From NCBI GenBank assembly GCA_963281255.1, contig OY725494.1, forward strand, positions 2,431,934-2,495,933: a stretch of 64,000 nt of DNA. The letters run 5' to 3'. This stretch comes from Aphrocallistes beatrix (taxonomy: Eukaryota; Porifera; Hexactinellida; Sceptrulophora; Aphrocallistidae). The position numbers and the translations under genes are program-made. Below are positions 33,427-47,700 of the stretch, in pieces. Under the pieces are notes generated by a model that saw only the letters and a program-made list of their open reading frames with translations, had not been told where the DNA came from and did not search any database. Position 1 is the stretch's first letter. Each line of letters begins with the position of its first letter.

Positions 33427-34680
33427 TCAGAATATCTGAACGCAGTGGTTGGGATTTTCTGAAGTAACAACAATCCTTCCCTCACAGTCCATTGTGATGC
33501 CTCTCGGATTTATGAAGTTTCCCCTTTGTTCTCCCTTCTTGCCGAACGAATGGATCAGTTCTCCAGCGTACGAGAATATGAGGATGCAGTGAGCTCCAAT
33601 ATCCGTGATGAAAATGTTTAAATTTTGATCTAAACAGAAGAGAACTGGAAGAATTACTCGATTGCCTTCACCTTTAGTAACCATCTGCCTGCAAGGTTGA
33701 TGGGAATGATTGTATATTCTGACGCAAGGATTACAAGCACATAACACCACGATTTCTTGATCTGACAATTTAACATCTGTGACACCGTATATATCTGAAA
33801 TGAAGGAATTGAAAGAGAGGTCTATATTCAGGCAATGAATCCGTCCATTCTTAGACTCACAAATGTAGATTCTATTCCTTTTGGTTGAGGTAGCTATTCC
33901 ACAGGGACCTTCGAACTCTAGTTCCTTTTTTCCCTTCTCTCCAACCGATTGAACAAGCATGTGATTTTGTGAATATATGTTGAAATAATTACCATCATAT
34001 TGAGTGACGCATATTTTATCTTGTAGAAGACAAATTCCATAGGGTCCGGCCATTTTATCGCTGAACATGAAGAGAAATTGATACGACCTGTCGAACACTT
34101 GTACACGATTATTTCCAGCATCACAGATGTAGATATGATTCCCGTTTTTTCCAATAGCAATGGCCTGAGGGTGTGCGAAGTATCCGGGATCTTTCAATTT
34201 ATTGCTGTGCATTCCAAAAGACTCCGTAGGAGTTTCTTTCTTAGCGTATTCAGGTGCTACTTTGTTACATTCCTTCTCTGCATCAACTTGTATTGTTCCC
34301 AGTGAGTTCAACTTGTACTCCACTGATTCATCCCACTCGAACTCGACGCTTTTCATTTCTCTTGCCTTTTCTAGGAAGGATTCTAGTTCTTTTATTTTTT
34401 CTTCTAGAGGTGCGATACTCTTTGCCAGAATTTCTTGGTTCTCATTTCCCTTCAGAACATTTTGCAACTGTTCCTTGGAAAGAGAGAGTTGTTTTATCTC
34501 TTCTTCTATTTCTACTCCCCGGAACCCAACTTCTAATTCCTGAAATTCTTTTAACATTTCCGCTTCTCTCTTTTCTAATAACTCATGCGCTGCTCTAAAC
34601 TTGTCTTTCATCTCTCTACGTGCAGTATTCAGTTTGAAGAGAAACCCCTCTTCTCCGTCCGCAACTTCCTCACTTGCCAT
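33427..34680 (-). CDS. Coiled-coil/NHL-repeat protein, single exon (paralogue of 15464-16768)
   Basis: 417 residues from ATG at 34680-34678. Residues about 15-110 form a charged coiled coil (LLEKREAEMLKEFQELE, IAPLEEKIKELESFLEKARE). Residues about 150-417 hold NHL repeats with clear signatures: HIYICDAGNNRVQVFDRSYQ, RIYICESKNGRIHCL, NIFITDIGAHCILIFSYAGE, then a GNFINPRGITMDCEGRIVVTSE end. As in the first copy there is no RING, B-box or membrane segment. Domain order, length and intronless structure match the gene at 15464, but sequence identity is modest, so the duplication is old. Binding partner unknown. Confidence 0.85.
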   Translation of the reverse strand: MASEEVADGEEGFLFKLNTARREMKDKFRAAHELLEKREAEMLKEFQELEVGFRGVEIEEEIKQLSLSKEQLQNVLKGNENQEILAKSIAPLEEKIKELESFLEKAREMKSVEFEWDESVEYKLNSLGTIQVDAEKECNKVAPEYAKKETPTESFGMHSNKLKDPGYFAHPQAIAIGKNGNHIYICDAGNNRVQVFDRSYQFLFMFSDKMAGPYGICLLQDKICVTQYDGNYFNIYSQNHMLVQSVGEKGKKELEFEGPCGIATSTKRNRIYICESKNGRIHCLNIDLSFNSFISDIYGVTDVKLSDQEIVVLCACNPCVRIYNHSHQPCRQMVTKGEGNRVILPVLFCLDQNLNIFITDIGAHCILIFSYAGELIHSFGKKGEQRGNFINPRGITMDCEGRIVVTSENPNHCVQIF

Positions 34681-35584
34681 TCTACCTGTGAGAACACACG
34701 AGATGATGAGCAGAGACTATGTCAACTATGGAAATATGTATTGATAAAATGGGTTATACGGGTAATGACATATGTTGCACAAGATTACCACCAAAATTTA
34801 TCTTACTCCAAATATCATGAAGTGCTTTTCATAAATTAATCATAGGCTTTGCTGTGGAGAATGTGAATAAAGAACTTAACGTTTATTTTACTAGTAATGT
34901 CTTGTCATTGTATAAATCCTGCAATATTTGTTATTAAATTAATTGTTTTTATCAACTTATAGGTAGTTGTGTTCTGTTGCAGCAGAATTCGTATTTTACT
35001 CAGAAAGCAACGATTCAGATGGATAAATTAGTCAAATCATGTGCTAGTAACACATACGTGTACGTTCGCCTATAAACACTGCAGCACATTATGAAGCAGA
35101 TACCCAGCATGGCATTGAGATGTATAAACTTACTTTGAAAACAGTCGGAATCTTAAAAACAAATAATGGAAATATCGTTCTGTTGTCAAAAAGGAATCTA
35201 TGAACTAAACTGTCCCGTTAATTTCCTCACTCTACATATATACCGTACCAGTACTGCTGCACTATGAAACCTAATATTTAATTATGAGAACTTATTGATT
35301 CTCCGAAACAAAGAAATTGATTAATTTTCTATTGGTTAATGCTTCATTCATAATTGTATTTACTTGAGTCACGTCTACATCATTGCTTAGCCTAACTGGC
35401 CCTAACACATCATTATATGGGACATCTTGCTATTTCAAACCTCATTAATTAATAAAGTCAGACTTAACTGTTTTGATAGTGTATGAAAATTGCAACTCTT
35501 TTACAAGTAAAGTCAAGTATTTGCAATCAGATAAACTGGGATTTAGTACTTATCCATTATACTTAGTAGAACGGAGTAGAGGCT
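34681..35584. other. Divergent promoter region of NHL(-) and NUP155(+)
   Basis: 900 bp of AT-rich DNA between two divergent start codons, without repeats or coding frames that I recognise. It should contain both promoters. Confidence 0.4.
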
Positions 35585-38500
35585 ATGTCCGAATCAGTGG
35601 TGGGGAGAGAACAGCTGCTGAACAGAGGCAGCTCTCTCATCAGCGAGTACATCCGGTCTGATGAGTCCTACCCTGACCTGTCCGCACAATTAAGAATCAC
35701 CTGCCATGAGACTTGCACCCTCTCGGGGATGAAGGAGCACGACTACCCGCCCCTGGAGTCCGGGGACTTCTCTCTCAGCGCTCTCTCTCACATCTCAGCT
35801 CTCAGGAAGCAGAGCTTTCCTGTCGAGCTCATCCAGCAGTTAGACCAGGTACCTGCCTTCCCAGCCCTTCTCCCTCAAGCATAGACACTACTCTGCTACG
35901 AAGTGATGATTATTTGTTGGTTTAATTTGTGGGTATATGCAGGATGTTTAGAAGTATGGCGAAAATGCATTTTCCAAAACCATATTAGTCAATGCGGGAA
36001 TTTGTAGCGAGAATTATAGTATCGATTTGTGGAAATGCAGGCCCATTATTAGACATTAGCAACTCCTATTAGACAGTGGTTGTATTAGGGAAGAAGATAG
36101 GAAAGAGAAAGACTAGTTATTCCCGCTGTTGATAATTTATATATTGTATGGGGGAGAGAGGGCGTGTATCTTTGTAATGAATGCATCTTGTATTGTGTAG
36201 ACTCAATTCAACTGCATTGCGGGGATATTTCCAGACATCAACAGGGTGTGGATCACTGTAGACCATAGGGTCTACCTCTGGAACTATGTGGACGGATCAG
36301 ATCTTGCATATTTTGATGGACTTCAAGAGGTTATTATTTTTCTGCTACAAATAGCTGAATGTGTTAAAATTCATCTTCATTGAGTCAAACTCCTTAGCGA
36401 AGGTATAAATGTAGATGAACGAACTTCAGAAGAAAAAACGAAAACTAAACATTAATATAAACACGTGTAAATGTCCCGTGGAATATTCACATTACATTTC
36501 TTGATGTGAATCTCGGATTTTACAAAACAAATTACCCCACATCAGCCCTTGAGACATTTCTACATCAAAGTACCAATTCGTATAAAGAATACAGCCGCAT
36601 TATATTTGCAGTTTAGCAGGGTTCTCCCCAGGATTTTCTGATTTTCTGTCTTACATTTCCAGTTTGCCTCCTATAGTAATTAATATACATCCGTATTATG
36701 ATCTAAAATCTAATATATATTGAGTACAGTACAACTTAGTTACAATTGGGGCGTACAAGCACCGCTTGAACTTGGTTAATCTTAGGTAATTCTGTCCGTC
36801 TCTCTCTCCCTCCCTAAGCTCGGAGTTCTTCGAGAGCACATCCACTACCTCCTCTCCCTCACCACCCCCAGCAACATCGTGGTGCTGGGAGTCTCGTTCG
36901 AAGGCTCCCCTCCCGAGCTGCTCATACACCCGGAGCCTCTCTTCTGTCTGCCCACAGATGGCATCTCCCTCACCTGCGTGCCTAAGGGGGCCCTTCTGCC
37001 CTCTGGAAGGATTTTCTTTGGTGGGAAGGATGGCTGTCTTTACGAGTTTGTATACAAAGCTAAGGTACAGTGTGCTACTATATAATGTTATTTGCGTGTA
37101 GGTTTAATGATAAATTATTTATGGGATTACTTATATGTCTGCCGCCATGATTTTTAAACTCCTTTAGTTGATTTAATGAATAAAATTTATACTACAAAGA
37201 TTTGGTGACAAAAAAACGATGAGACAAAAAATAAACCTTTTCCACAAAAGGTTCCACAAAAGGTGATATTAGCCAATCACAATCCAGGGATTAATTAACA
37301 TTACAGTTGACTTTGATTTTATTGATTGATAGGGATTTATATAACTCAATGAACGTATAGAGCCACTCTCTAGCCTAATGTATCAATTCATATGTTCACA
37401 TCTTGCCACAAAGTTACACTAAAATTCTCTAGAATAACCATCACGTTTTCTAAATGCAGGTCATCTAAAACAATGTATTTCATTGTTGTCCTGTTAGATC
37501 ACATTTAATACTTATAGGTATTCAATTAAGCTTGAGAGAAATCCCCCAAATTAGGTTCTTATAAAATGTCATATTATATAATAGTACTTAGGTATTGTTG
37601 ATCTATTGCAATTTATAAATGGAAAAATTTTGCATTATTCTGCGAAAGTATCGTTGGATGTTAGAGGAGATAAGATTCCTCTCAATGTTAGCATTGCCAC
37701 CCTCTGTTGTGGGTTTGACAGACGGAATTCAAATGAAAATGAGTAGCATATTCATTGGTAGAAGTTCAGGAGATAATCCAGATAGAATGCTGAGTGCATT
37801 ATTTCTCGGTCAGGTTGTTGCCAGTCTTACATCTTTTGCTCTGTCCGAAGGTTTTTCCGTCTACGTTAACATCCTGTGTTCTCAAGCGTATGGAGCTAAA
37901 CAGTATAGGTTAGTAGGTCTGTATTTCTATAGAGCTCTCTTCATTGCAGTTCTGACATTCTTCCCTCTTTGTGCACTCTTCATCAGTGTACGTCCTATCG
38001 TGTATTCAATAACGCAAGACTGGGAATTCGCTTATCATGCTGGTGGCTACACTTCAGTTATGTGTATCGGGTATCCTGCTTATTTATATTTCAAAACTGC
38101 ATTACGCTTTCTACAGGTTCAGAAGATTGTTTGGCCTCCATTATTCTACCTCCTCCTAGGCAACATTCTGAATGGGGGTTTGCAGTATGTTCTGATAATT
38201 CAGTACAATACTAGTACTGCTGGGGCAGCCGCTGGATACGTCATCAGCTTGTATTTTATTGCACTATTGTTATATGCACATATCAAGTTTACACGTGTTC
38301 ACATTGTGACCTATGTTGATTGGAGAATGGTGTCATTCAGCTAGGTATGCATTCTTTCCAATTACACAATATTTGGTTTCTGTGTCATCTACAAACTTGA
38401 CCCCACTTATTATATTGGGATTCATTTTTCGGGATACAACGCAGCTTGTGATATACACTGTACTGTTATCACTATGGTATGTATTTGGATTGTGGGCAAT

Positions 38501-41500
38501 GGGTGGCTTCTCAAGTGCTATTACTGTACGTGTTGGTAATTTGCTTGGTGCCCATGAGTATAAAAATGCATTTCGAGCTGCTATATTCTCTATATTTTAT
38601 GGCGAAACTGTCGCTCTTATCCTATCAACACTTGTGTTCACCCTCAGCACTCCATTAAGCCATCTTTTCACAACAGATATTGATTTTGCAACAAAATTAG
38701 CCTTAAACATACAAGGAATGAGTTTCATTATCTTGTGTAATTGCCAATTTATAACACAGGGCATTTTGAATGGATGTAGTCTGCAAGGAACTCAAGCCAT
38801 CGTCAAGTTTAGCACACGAGTGTTTCTGGGCATTACCCTTGCTGCTATTATCTCAAGCTTGGTTGAATGGAAAGCTCTGGGAATCTTTTTAGGAAATGGT
38901 ATAGGTTCATTAGCAACATTTGCGATTAATATGATAATCATATTAAGTCGTAGCTGGAAAGATATTGCACGAAATGTAAGCAAAAATACTCAAACGGAAA
39001 ATTTACATGAAGAGGAAATGGAAGAGAATCATCGAATCTGTTTTTGTATTAAGTTATGCAAAACTCCAAAGCTATGTGAGAGTACTATTTGGGAATCTAA
39101 AGTGTTTAAAATATGTCGTTATTTTCAAGTGTTACTTTATTTCATTTCGCATATTATTGAATATTGTCTGTTAACCGCTACATCTTGTATATTAAAATGC
39201 TAGGATTTTTTGGTTTGTTTTTTTGTGTTTGTCCGAATTGATTGAAGAATTGAGAAGTCATAGAGGTGTGAAAATTGGCATGTAGGTGTCAAATGATATG
39301 ACTACGATTAAGTTCTAAGATCTAAGCGAAATTTTCACATCTCTGCAAAAAAAATGGAAAAAAATTTTTCGCACCTTTTCTATACAAAATAAATGACTAC
39401 ACTATCACAATAGAAACCATTGTACGACACTACAATAGATCGTCATTGTTATAAATACTTCAAAGCCACAACTTATGTTTGATATCTTAAATGTATATAG
39501 TGTATGGCTATAAAAAAGATTATCTGCATATTTTCACACCTTTATATACATATTTTCACACCATTTGATGAATTTTGAAAATAATGCTAGAGACTAGCTT
39601 CCAACGGGTGACTTGGGGTTTTCAGTGGTGTAGATTTCGAATATCATATTTTCAGATGTATATGATAAATTATTTGTTTACTTTTGTTTACATTAGATAC
39701 ATAAAGTAAACAAATGTCAAAAATATGCTAGAAACTTGCTTTCAACAGTTGACATGGGGTTTTTAGGGGTGCCGATTTCGAATATCATATTTTCAGATCG
39801 ATATGATAAATTATTTGTTTACTTTTGTTTACAATAGATACATAAAGTAAACAAATTGCAAAAATAGGCTAGAGACTAGATTCCAACGGTTGACATTGGG
39901 TTTTTAGGGGTGTAGATTTCGAATATCATATTTTCAGATTGATATGATAAATTATTTGTTTACTTTTGTTTACAATAGATACATAAAGTAAACAAATTAC
40001 AAAAATAGGCTAGAGACTAGCTTCCAACGGTTGACATGGGGTTTTTAGTGGTGTAGATTTCGAATATCATATTTTCAGATCGATATGATAATTTTTTTGT
40101 TTACTTTTGTTTACAATAGATACATAATGTAAACAAATTACAAAAATAGGCTAGAGACTAGCTTCCAACGGTTGACATGGGGTTTTTAGTGGTGTAGATT
40201 TCGAATATCATATTTTCAGATCGAAATGATAAATTAATCGTATACTTTTGTTTACAATATTCATATCAAGTAAAAAATTCCCAAAATAGGTTAGATTGAG
40301 CAACTTTAGGCGCCCGCAGGGAGACTCTGCGGACACGCAGTGTCCGCAAGCCGCGCAGCGCAAGCAAGCAAGCGCGCTTGTTTAATATTATTTTGCTGAA
40401 CATTTTTGTTTGTGGACGCTTATTATTAAACAACAGGGGCGTAGACAACATTATTAGTTTGGGGGGCTAACCGTCTAAAAAGGTGTCACTGTGGGAATAC
40501 TTAAATTATGACCAAAGTATTGATCAGTGTGATCAATTTGAACTAATATTAACCGATGCTATAATCGTATTTTCGCAGCTTTGTTTTACTTTCTAGGTTT
40601 CATTCAAAATGAGAATACTTTCTAGTATTAGCTAAAGTTGTTTGATAAATTTGAAGTTCATAAATTTCTGGCATACTAAATCTACGAATCTATCGAATAC
40701 TGTTATATATTTAACACATCTCTGGTTTTCATTGTGATGCCAGCAACTAATGCCACAAGTGAAAGAAGTTTCAGTGCACTTCGCAGACTTAAGACCTGGC
40801 TGCGTACAACTACATGCCAAGCACGATTGAATTGGTGCTTGTTACTTCATGTGCACAAGCAAAGAACGGACGGTTTACAATTGAAAGAATTAGTAAATGA
40901 ATTTGTTACTTGTAATGAGGGTAGAATGCGTTTGTTTGGAAGATATCCGGAATAACTTTATTAACTTCATGAATTGATAAAAAAACATAATTACATACAT
41001 GTTTTCAGGAATTTTCAGGAATTGATGAGGCAAAATTTGGGGGGGCTTGAGCCCCCCTTGTCTACGGCTATGAACAATATGCTCTTGAAGATGCTCCATT
41101 AATTTAAATAACTGATGGGTATCACACTTCCGGGTGTGAATTTTTCTAATATTTGATACAACTAGCCTGAATTTAGGTAAGAATAAAAGCTTCCAAAGGG
41201 GGGTTGGTGGGGTTTTCGGTGGTAAACTGGAGATTTCCACCCCATTCCCATCCGAAATTTTGACCTCTATGCAGTAATTTACCTTGAACAATAAGAAATG
41301 TCCGTTCGGATCATGCTATTATATATGTATACAAGCGCGCTTCGCTTGCTTGCGCTGCGCAGCTGGCAGATACTTTGTGTCCGCTGACCTGGGCTCACAT
41401 TGATTAATTGTAAGGTAGATAACATCTCTAAATACGTCTGTCTTACTGTTATAATCTATATCACTCGAAAAATCACAAATTTTGTCAACTTTTCAATTTT

Positions 41501-41733
41501 TTGATGCGAACTGATGATGAGAAGTAGCATCAGGTATCGGATGTAGATTTTTTAAACTTGGGAGTTAATAATTGAGTTGAAGCTCTCAATTATGAGTAGT
41601 TAGAATATTACGAATTTGAAATCAAAAGTTGAGTATTTCTTACAGTTTGAGTACTTATTTTATTGTGGATAAACCCAGTTTAAAACTATTTGTATGGCGG
41701 TTTTCGTGGTGATCGAATACTTTTGTCCGGCTA

Positions 41734-41769
<36 letters not shown>

Positions 41770-44700
41770 ATATATATATACGGTATAGATATACATACAC
41801 ATACACATACACATATACACATTAATCGAGTTTTAATAGTAAGGATATACGTATATTATCACTTCAGTATCTTAGGAAGATTGGTTTGGAGGTCGATGCA
41901 AGAAGATTAATCACAGTTCTTCATTTGTTTCTTATCTCCTTCCTTCCTTTTTGTCATTTGGAGAAGAAGATCCATTGAAAGACATTGCAATAGATGCCAC
42001 TAGACACCATCTCTTCACTCTCAGTGTTGGTAAGCACACTGCATTATCATTAGTTTATCTGAGTTAGTGCATGTGGCCTTATGCTTGCACGACGCAGCTG
42101 GTTAGCACTTCGTATCCGTATCGTGCTCCTCATCTGCTTATTGTTACTTGGATAATCTAAACATGGATAACTTTGAAGATTAAAAGTTATGCAGTGACAT
42201 TGACGTCATCACAACGATGAGTAAGCAATTTCGTTTTGTATGAAGAAAATGTCAAGAAAATGTCATGTCAAATATTCACTGACAAGGAATATAAATCTTG
42301 CATTAAATCACTAAATTGTGATGTTTCATTATTATCTAGCTGAGTAGTATTTTTACTTAGACAAACAAACATATCTAGTGGCATAGCTCACTGCAGGGAA
42401 TCATCTAGGAGCTCCTTTAGGCGTATGATTTTAAGCCCAATCGTGTATAGGAGATCGAAATTTGGAATATTCTCCGACACCAGAATGGTATTTTCAAATT
42501 AGGCATATAATTAATCTCCGGCAAGCTGTATACTACCCTGGCTCCTCTATCTCACTGTCACAACGTACGTAACGTATGCTAATGTATCCTCATGTTGTAG
42601 CCGGTACCATCATTCTGTATGACATGGGAGCAGACGGTGGTCAGATGTCACGTGTGACGTCTCTGACACAGGACAGCATAACTCAGATCTGCTGCGGAGC
42701 TGCCATCACAAGTGACAAGGGACTATTCAAACCTATCGTCTCAATTCACACACTCAATGTCACCTGCTCTGCCAACCTACATCTTATCGCACTCACGAAA
42801 TCAGGTAACTCCTCACCATATTCACCACATTAACTGAGGAGTGGCCTGATTTTGCTCGAAGATGAATTCGAAAGTTGAAATTTAATCGAAAGCTATTCTT
42901 ATACATCTCATCCTAACTGCCTGATATAGATCACTGCGTTAGATTGTGCTTTCGTTCCATCGAAAAAATGCTTAATAAGTTGGTCCTATTGTGCAAGTAG
43001 GTAGCTTATATATTAAAATGCAAGGATTTTATATTTTTCTGTTTGTCCGAATTGACTAAGAATTGGCAAGTCGTATAGGTATTAAAATTGGCATGTAGTG
43101 TCAAATGATGAATCTATGATTAATTAAGTTAAGATCTAAGTAAAAATTTCACACCTATATAATACAAGCGCGCTTCGCTTGCTTGCGCTGCGCGGCTGGC
43201 GAAAACTTTGTGTCCGCAAAAGGCGCCCTATGGGCGCCTGTGGTCACCATTATTTAGTTATATGGGAGATAACATCTCTAAATACGTCTGTCCTACTGTT
43301 ATAATCGATATCGGACGAAAATTCACCAATTAGTCAATTTTTAAAATTTTGTTAGTATACAGATTCTATTAAAATTACAGGCTTCTATCTCCTATATGGC
43401 TGAGTTATGCTCGAATAACTGTATTGCTTAACTTTTAACAATGTGACAATGACGTCATAATTCCATGATGAGTCGACATTTTCGTCTGAGCTCAGAACTT
43501 AGTGGAGCCATAGCCAAAAGACTCGCACATGCCAAAAATCAGCTTTCTGTGCCTGGCAGTTTCTTCAATCAATCCGTTACATATATATATATATATATAT
43601 AGGTATATACGTATATATATATATATATATATATAGAAAAAAAGATATTTTCGAGCAATGATCTATTATGATTACAGCAGAAATTTAACTCCGAAGGAAT
43701 GTCTAGATCAGCTTACTACTGCTTTTGGTGATTTATCACCTGATAAAGCAACTATCGCTGTTTATCGCTGTTTAATGAATTTAAGTGGGGAAGAACCAGT
43801 ATAGACGACGATAGAAGGAGCTGCCGTTCTCCAACAGCGGTTAATGAATCCAACGTATGGGATGTCAAAATACTGATGAAAGAGGATCGGGAATCACTTC
43901 CGAACTTATTCTGGAAGAAATTATATCACTCTCCCCACCTACTCTAAACGAAATACTTCATCAGCGCTTGAAAATATCTAAAGTGTGTGCTAGGTGGATC
44001 CCACATCGCTTGACTGAGGACCAAAAAGACCGGCGTGTCTCATGGTGCAAGTTCATGATCCAGAAATTTGACAATGGAAAATCGAAATTACTGGATCATG
44101 TTGTTACTGGTGATGAAACATGGATCTACCAATATGATCCTGAGAGTAAAAAGCAGTCATCGGTCTGGAGATTTCCCGGGGAGCATAATCCAACCAAAGT
44201 GCAACGCCAGAAAAGCGCCGGAAAACAGATGATTGCAACTTTTTTCGCTAAATGGGGGCATGTGACCACAATTCCATTAGTTGAAAGGAAAACAGTCAAC
44301 TCAGAATGGTATTCTGAAGTTTGCATACCAAAAGTTACTCAGGAATGGCACTGCAAGTTTAAAAACGTGTCCGAAGACAAATCCTATGGCATCATGATAA
44401 TGCAAGTGCACACACTGCTGCAAGAACACTGGACACACTTGCAGATAATGATATACAATTCCTCACACACCCTCCATCGGATTTTTTCATGAAGGGCAAT
44501 ACGTACAAATTCAAAGAGATACTAAAAATCTGATTTCAGATTCGAAATCTACACGTTCGAATTAGTCATAGTTGAACATAACTAATAAATTACTCAACTC
44601 AATGAATAATCTTATCAGCCTGAGCCACCATAGGTAGTTTAGCTTTTGTCCGGTTGGTGTAGAAATCATTGTACGGTGCTAAAATTTTTGCTGTCATGTT

Positions 44701-47700
44701 ATGAATATTTCAAAGCAATATTTTATATAGGTATCTTAATGTTATTATAGTGTATAGCTATAAAAAAATATTTTCACTCCTTTATATGCATATTTTCACA
44801 CCTTTTGACGGATTTTGAAAAATATTGACCAGCTTCCAACGGTTGACAGGGTTTTTCGGTGTAGATTTTGAATATCATATTTTCTTTCATACGATAAATT
44901 ATTTGTTTACTTTTGTTTACAATAGATACATAGAATAAACAATCTCAAAAAGATGTTAGAAACTAGCTTTCAACTGTTGGCCTGTGATTTTTGAGGGAAA
45001 CATTCCTAAATTTCTAATATCGAATTTATCGATTCTAAATTTGTTAATATCCCCAGCTACGCAAGTGCGCGAAATGCGCTTGTTCTATATCTAAATTCCA
45101 TCTGCTCCATCTAATTGCTCCTAATTAGCTCTACTGTGTGTTAGATAAATACTGCCGAGTAGAGAATGGTGCTGTAGCTTGGCGATGCGTTTCTAATTCC
45201 TTCTTATTTCGTAGGTGTGCGTCTCTACTTCACTACAACTCCGAATGGCATCGTAGCTCGTCCTTCCTTACTCGCTCTCGTGCACGTCAGACTGCCTCCT
45301 GGGTTCTCCGCCTCTTCCTCCTCAACGAGGCCTCCCAGGTAGCTACTCGCTTCTTAGATCACTCCAATCCTATTACCAACTCTAAACCAATATTTTAAAT
45401 ACTCATTCTAGTCTTCGATGTCCTATCATGTCTCATGGCCTTACTGAAGTAGTATATGTATACACAACATGAGCAAACGTTTGTATTTGTTTCAAATTAG
45501 TAATTTGGTTACCATTACTTCTCAATTACGTATTCTTGAAATTACATACATATGCGTATTTATAATACAATTTAGGAGTGCAATAAATATGAACATTCCA
45601 ACCATCACACACACTATCTCATTGGTTATTTTGATAATACTTGATTTGATCGCACAATCCCATCTCTTGTAATTTATCACCTTTATACGTGTGTTCCTGC
45701 CTGGATATAGTGCGTATGTGAAAATTAGAATTTAATGTCTGTGAATTGCTTTAGGGCTGTGTGTGGTTCTTATTTCCCAGTTTCGTCTCCATCCAACTTC
45801 CTAATGAGTGCGAATACTGGAGAAGGGACAGACTCCGTCTGGATCATGAACCAAGACCTGTTCCCGTTCCAGACAGCCATGATGGAGACGAGACACGTGC
45901 TGAGACTCCCGTGTGCGGTCTGGGCTATGTGTGAGAGTGAGGCGTACGAGCCTCCTGCGGAGAGGGTGCCTGTGTGCGCTACGCAGTTCCTTGCACACAA
46001 CAGAGAGATCATTATTCTCACTGCCAGTGAGGTGTGTTACTCTGACATATACAGAATTTCAGCCGTACCGTAACGATCCCAATTTGTAAGCATCAGGCTT
46101 AGCTGAGTGAAGACATGTTTCTTCAGAATTCAGCGATTTTCATAAAGGATTCAAAAAAATAATTTTAACCTTAATCAGCATACCAGTGTTTAGTGGCTGG
46201 ATTTCATGTTGTTGTTGTTTTTAAAAAGACATTTTAAAATAAAATTTCTTGTTCGTCGTTTCAGCCTAATCTAGCCAATTTTACCACTTTTGCGTTTTGA
46301 AGGATATCTTATGAGGTACGTGTAGTGTAGAGTTGTTTGATCTAATCAGTACGAAATGCAAATTAACTTCGCCCTGCACTTCCCTTGTCAGAGCAAGGCT
46401 GGATTCGGTTAACCGGTTAACCGCCGTCAATCACGGTTAACGGTTAAGAAAATCTTGGATCGGTTAGCCGATCTCTTTATTTTCTAAATATTTAAACTAA
46501 TTTCATTGTTTTTCGATGAAGATTCATGAATATTACTTCTAAAATTTTGTTATTACAATATTATTGCAATTTTTCTAACCAAATAGTATATTTCGAGACC
46601 ACTGAAGATTGTGTGTGTTTATGCTTTTTCTTCTGAGCTTGTGAAGGCTTCATTGATTCTCAATTTCTCTCTGCTTGACAGGTTTACAAGCTCTACGTGT
46701 TGAGACCTCTGGACCAACTGAAGGAGCTGCTAGTCAAGTTTTCTCCAGAGAGTGAGCAGGTGTCCGCCTTCTTCAGACTGCTGAGGGACGGACAGGCAGC
46801 TGCCATGTGTCTGCACCTTGTGTCAGACCCAGACCAGAGAGTGGCCGCGACTGCTGCACAAGCTTACTTCAGGTAGAACTCAATGCATTTATTCCCGGGG
46901 TTATGCGATTTGATTCTGATTGCGCTAATTAGGTATGGAGGAGATCCGCAGCTCTTATCTCCCTCTCATCCCAAACAGAACCTACAGACCACCAGCCTCA
47001 GCTCCCAGGAGCCGTTGGGGAAGGCGATGATTGGTCCTGAAGTGCTCTACTCAGACAAGCTGCACGGACTGGGGCTCTACCTCTCCCGGATTTTGAGACC
47101 TATCTGGAGAACTCCTCTCATTAGGAAGGAGCCAGCAGTGATCTACGAAACTACCTTCCACGAAGTGAGTTAGAGCAGTCAGGGAAGGCATGTAGTATTT
47201 AAGAACATCGATCTAGCTAATACTTACGCTACACATGGCTACATCCACTAGTCATAACTTGCATTATAGCTGACATACTTCATTGATTAATGAAGTAAAG
47301 ATCAGGGATTTACTTGCTACTTACTACCTTTTTTTTGAGAAAAAAAAGGGAGTAAGTAAATATTCTGGATGGCGGGCAAAAAAAAAGCAAATAAATTTCG
47401 CGGACACCTTGAGAAATTGGACATGGTTAACATTAAGAAAATTCTGATTCTGGATTACTCAAATAGTTTTACAAATCGCTCGATGCACACTCGTTTCAGT
47501 CTTACACTACACGATGAATAATTTCTTCACCCTACCCCAACTATATGCCAGTAAAAAAATAGGTAGCAAGTAAACTAAAACTAAAATGGAGGAAAAAATA
47601 AATGGTTGGCAAAAAATCCGTGCAACTAAGAAATTGTGATATTCAGCAGCTGTTGTTGATGTGATGGGAGGTTTTCCAGCTGCCACAATTTAGTTGCATT

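Larger units (their letters stand above)
43007..45083 (+). repeat. Hairpin-tail repeat, family B, carrying two insertions
   Basis: The 5' part (43007-43163) begins tatatattaaaatgcaagga and stops in ttcacacctat. The 3' part resumes at about 44662 (aatcattgtacggtgctaa) and ends cgcttgt at 45083. Between lie a minus-strand family A copy and a mariner. The tail here is decayed, with only the last hairpin arm recognisable. In NUP155 intron 5. Confidence 0.75.

Noticed and set aside
45469..45672. 67-codon frame as a missing NUP155 exon or separate gene
   Set aside because: Exons 6 and 7 join in phase through the acceptor at 45754 (tttag/ggctg) and cover the expected protein, so no extra exon is needed.
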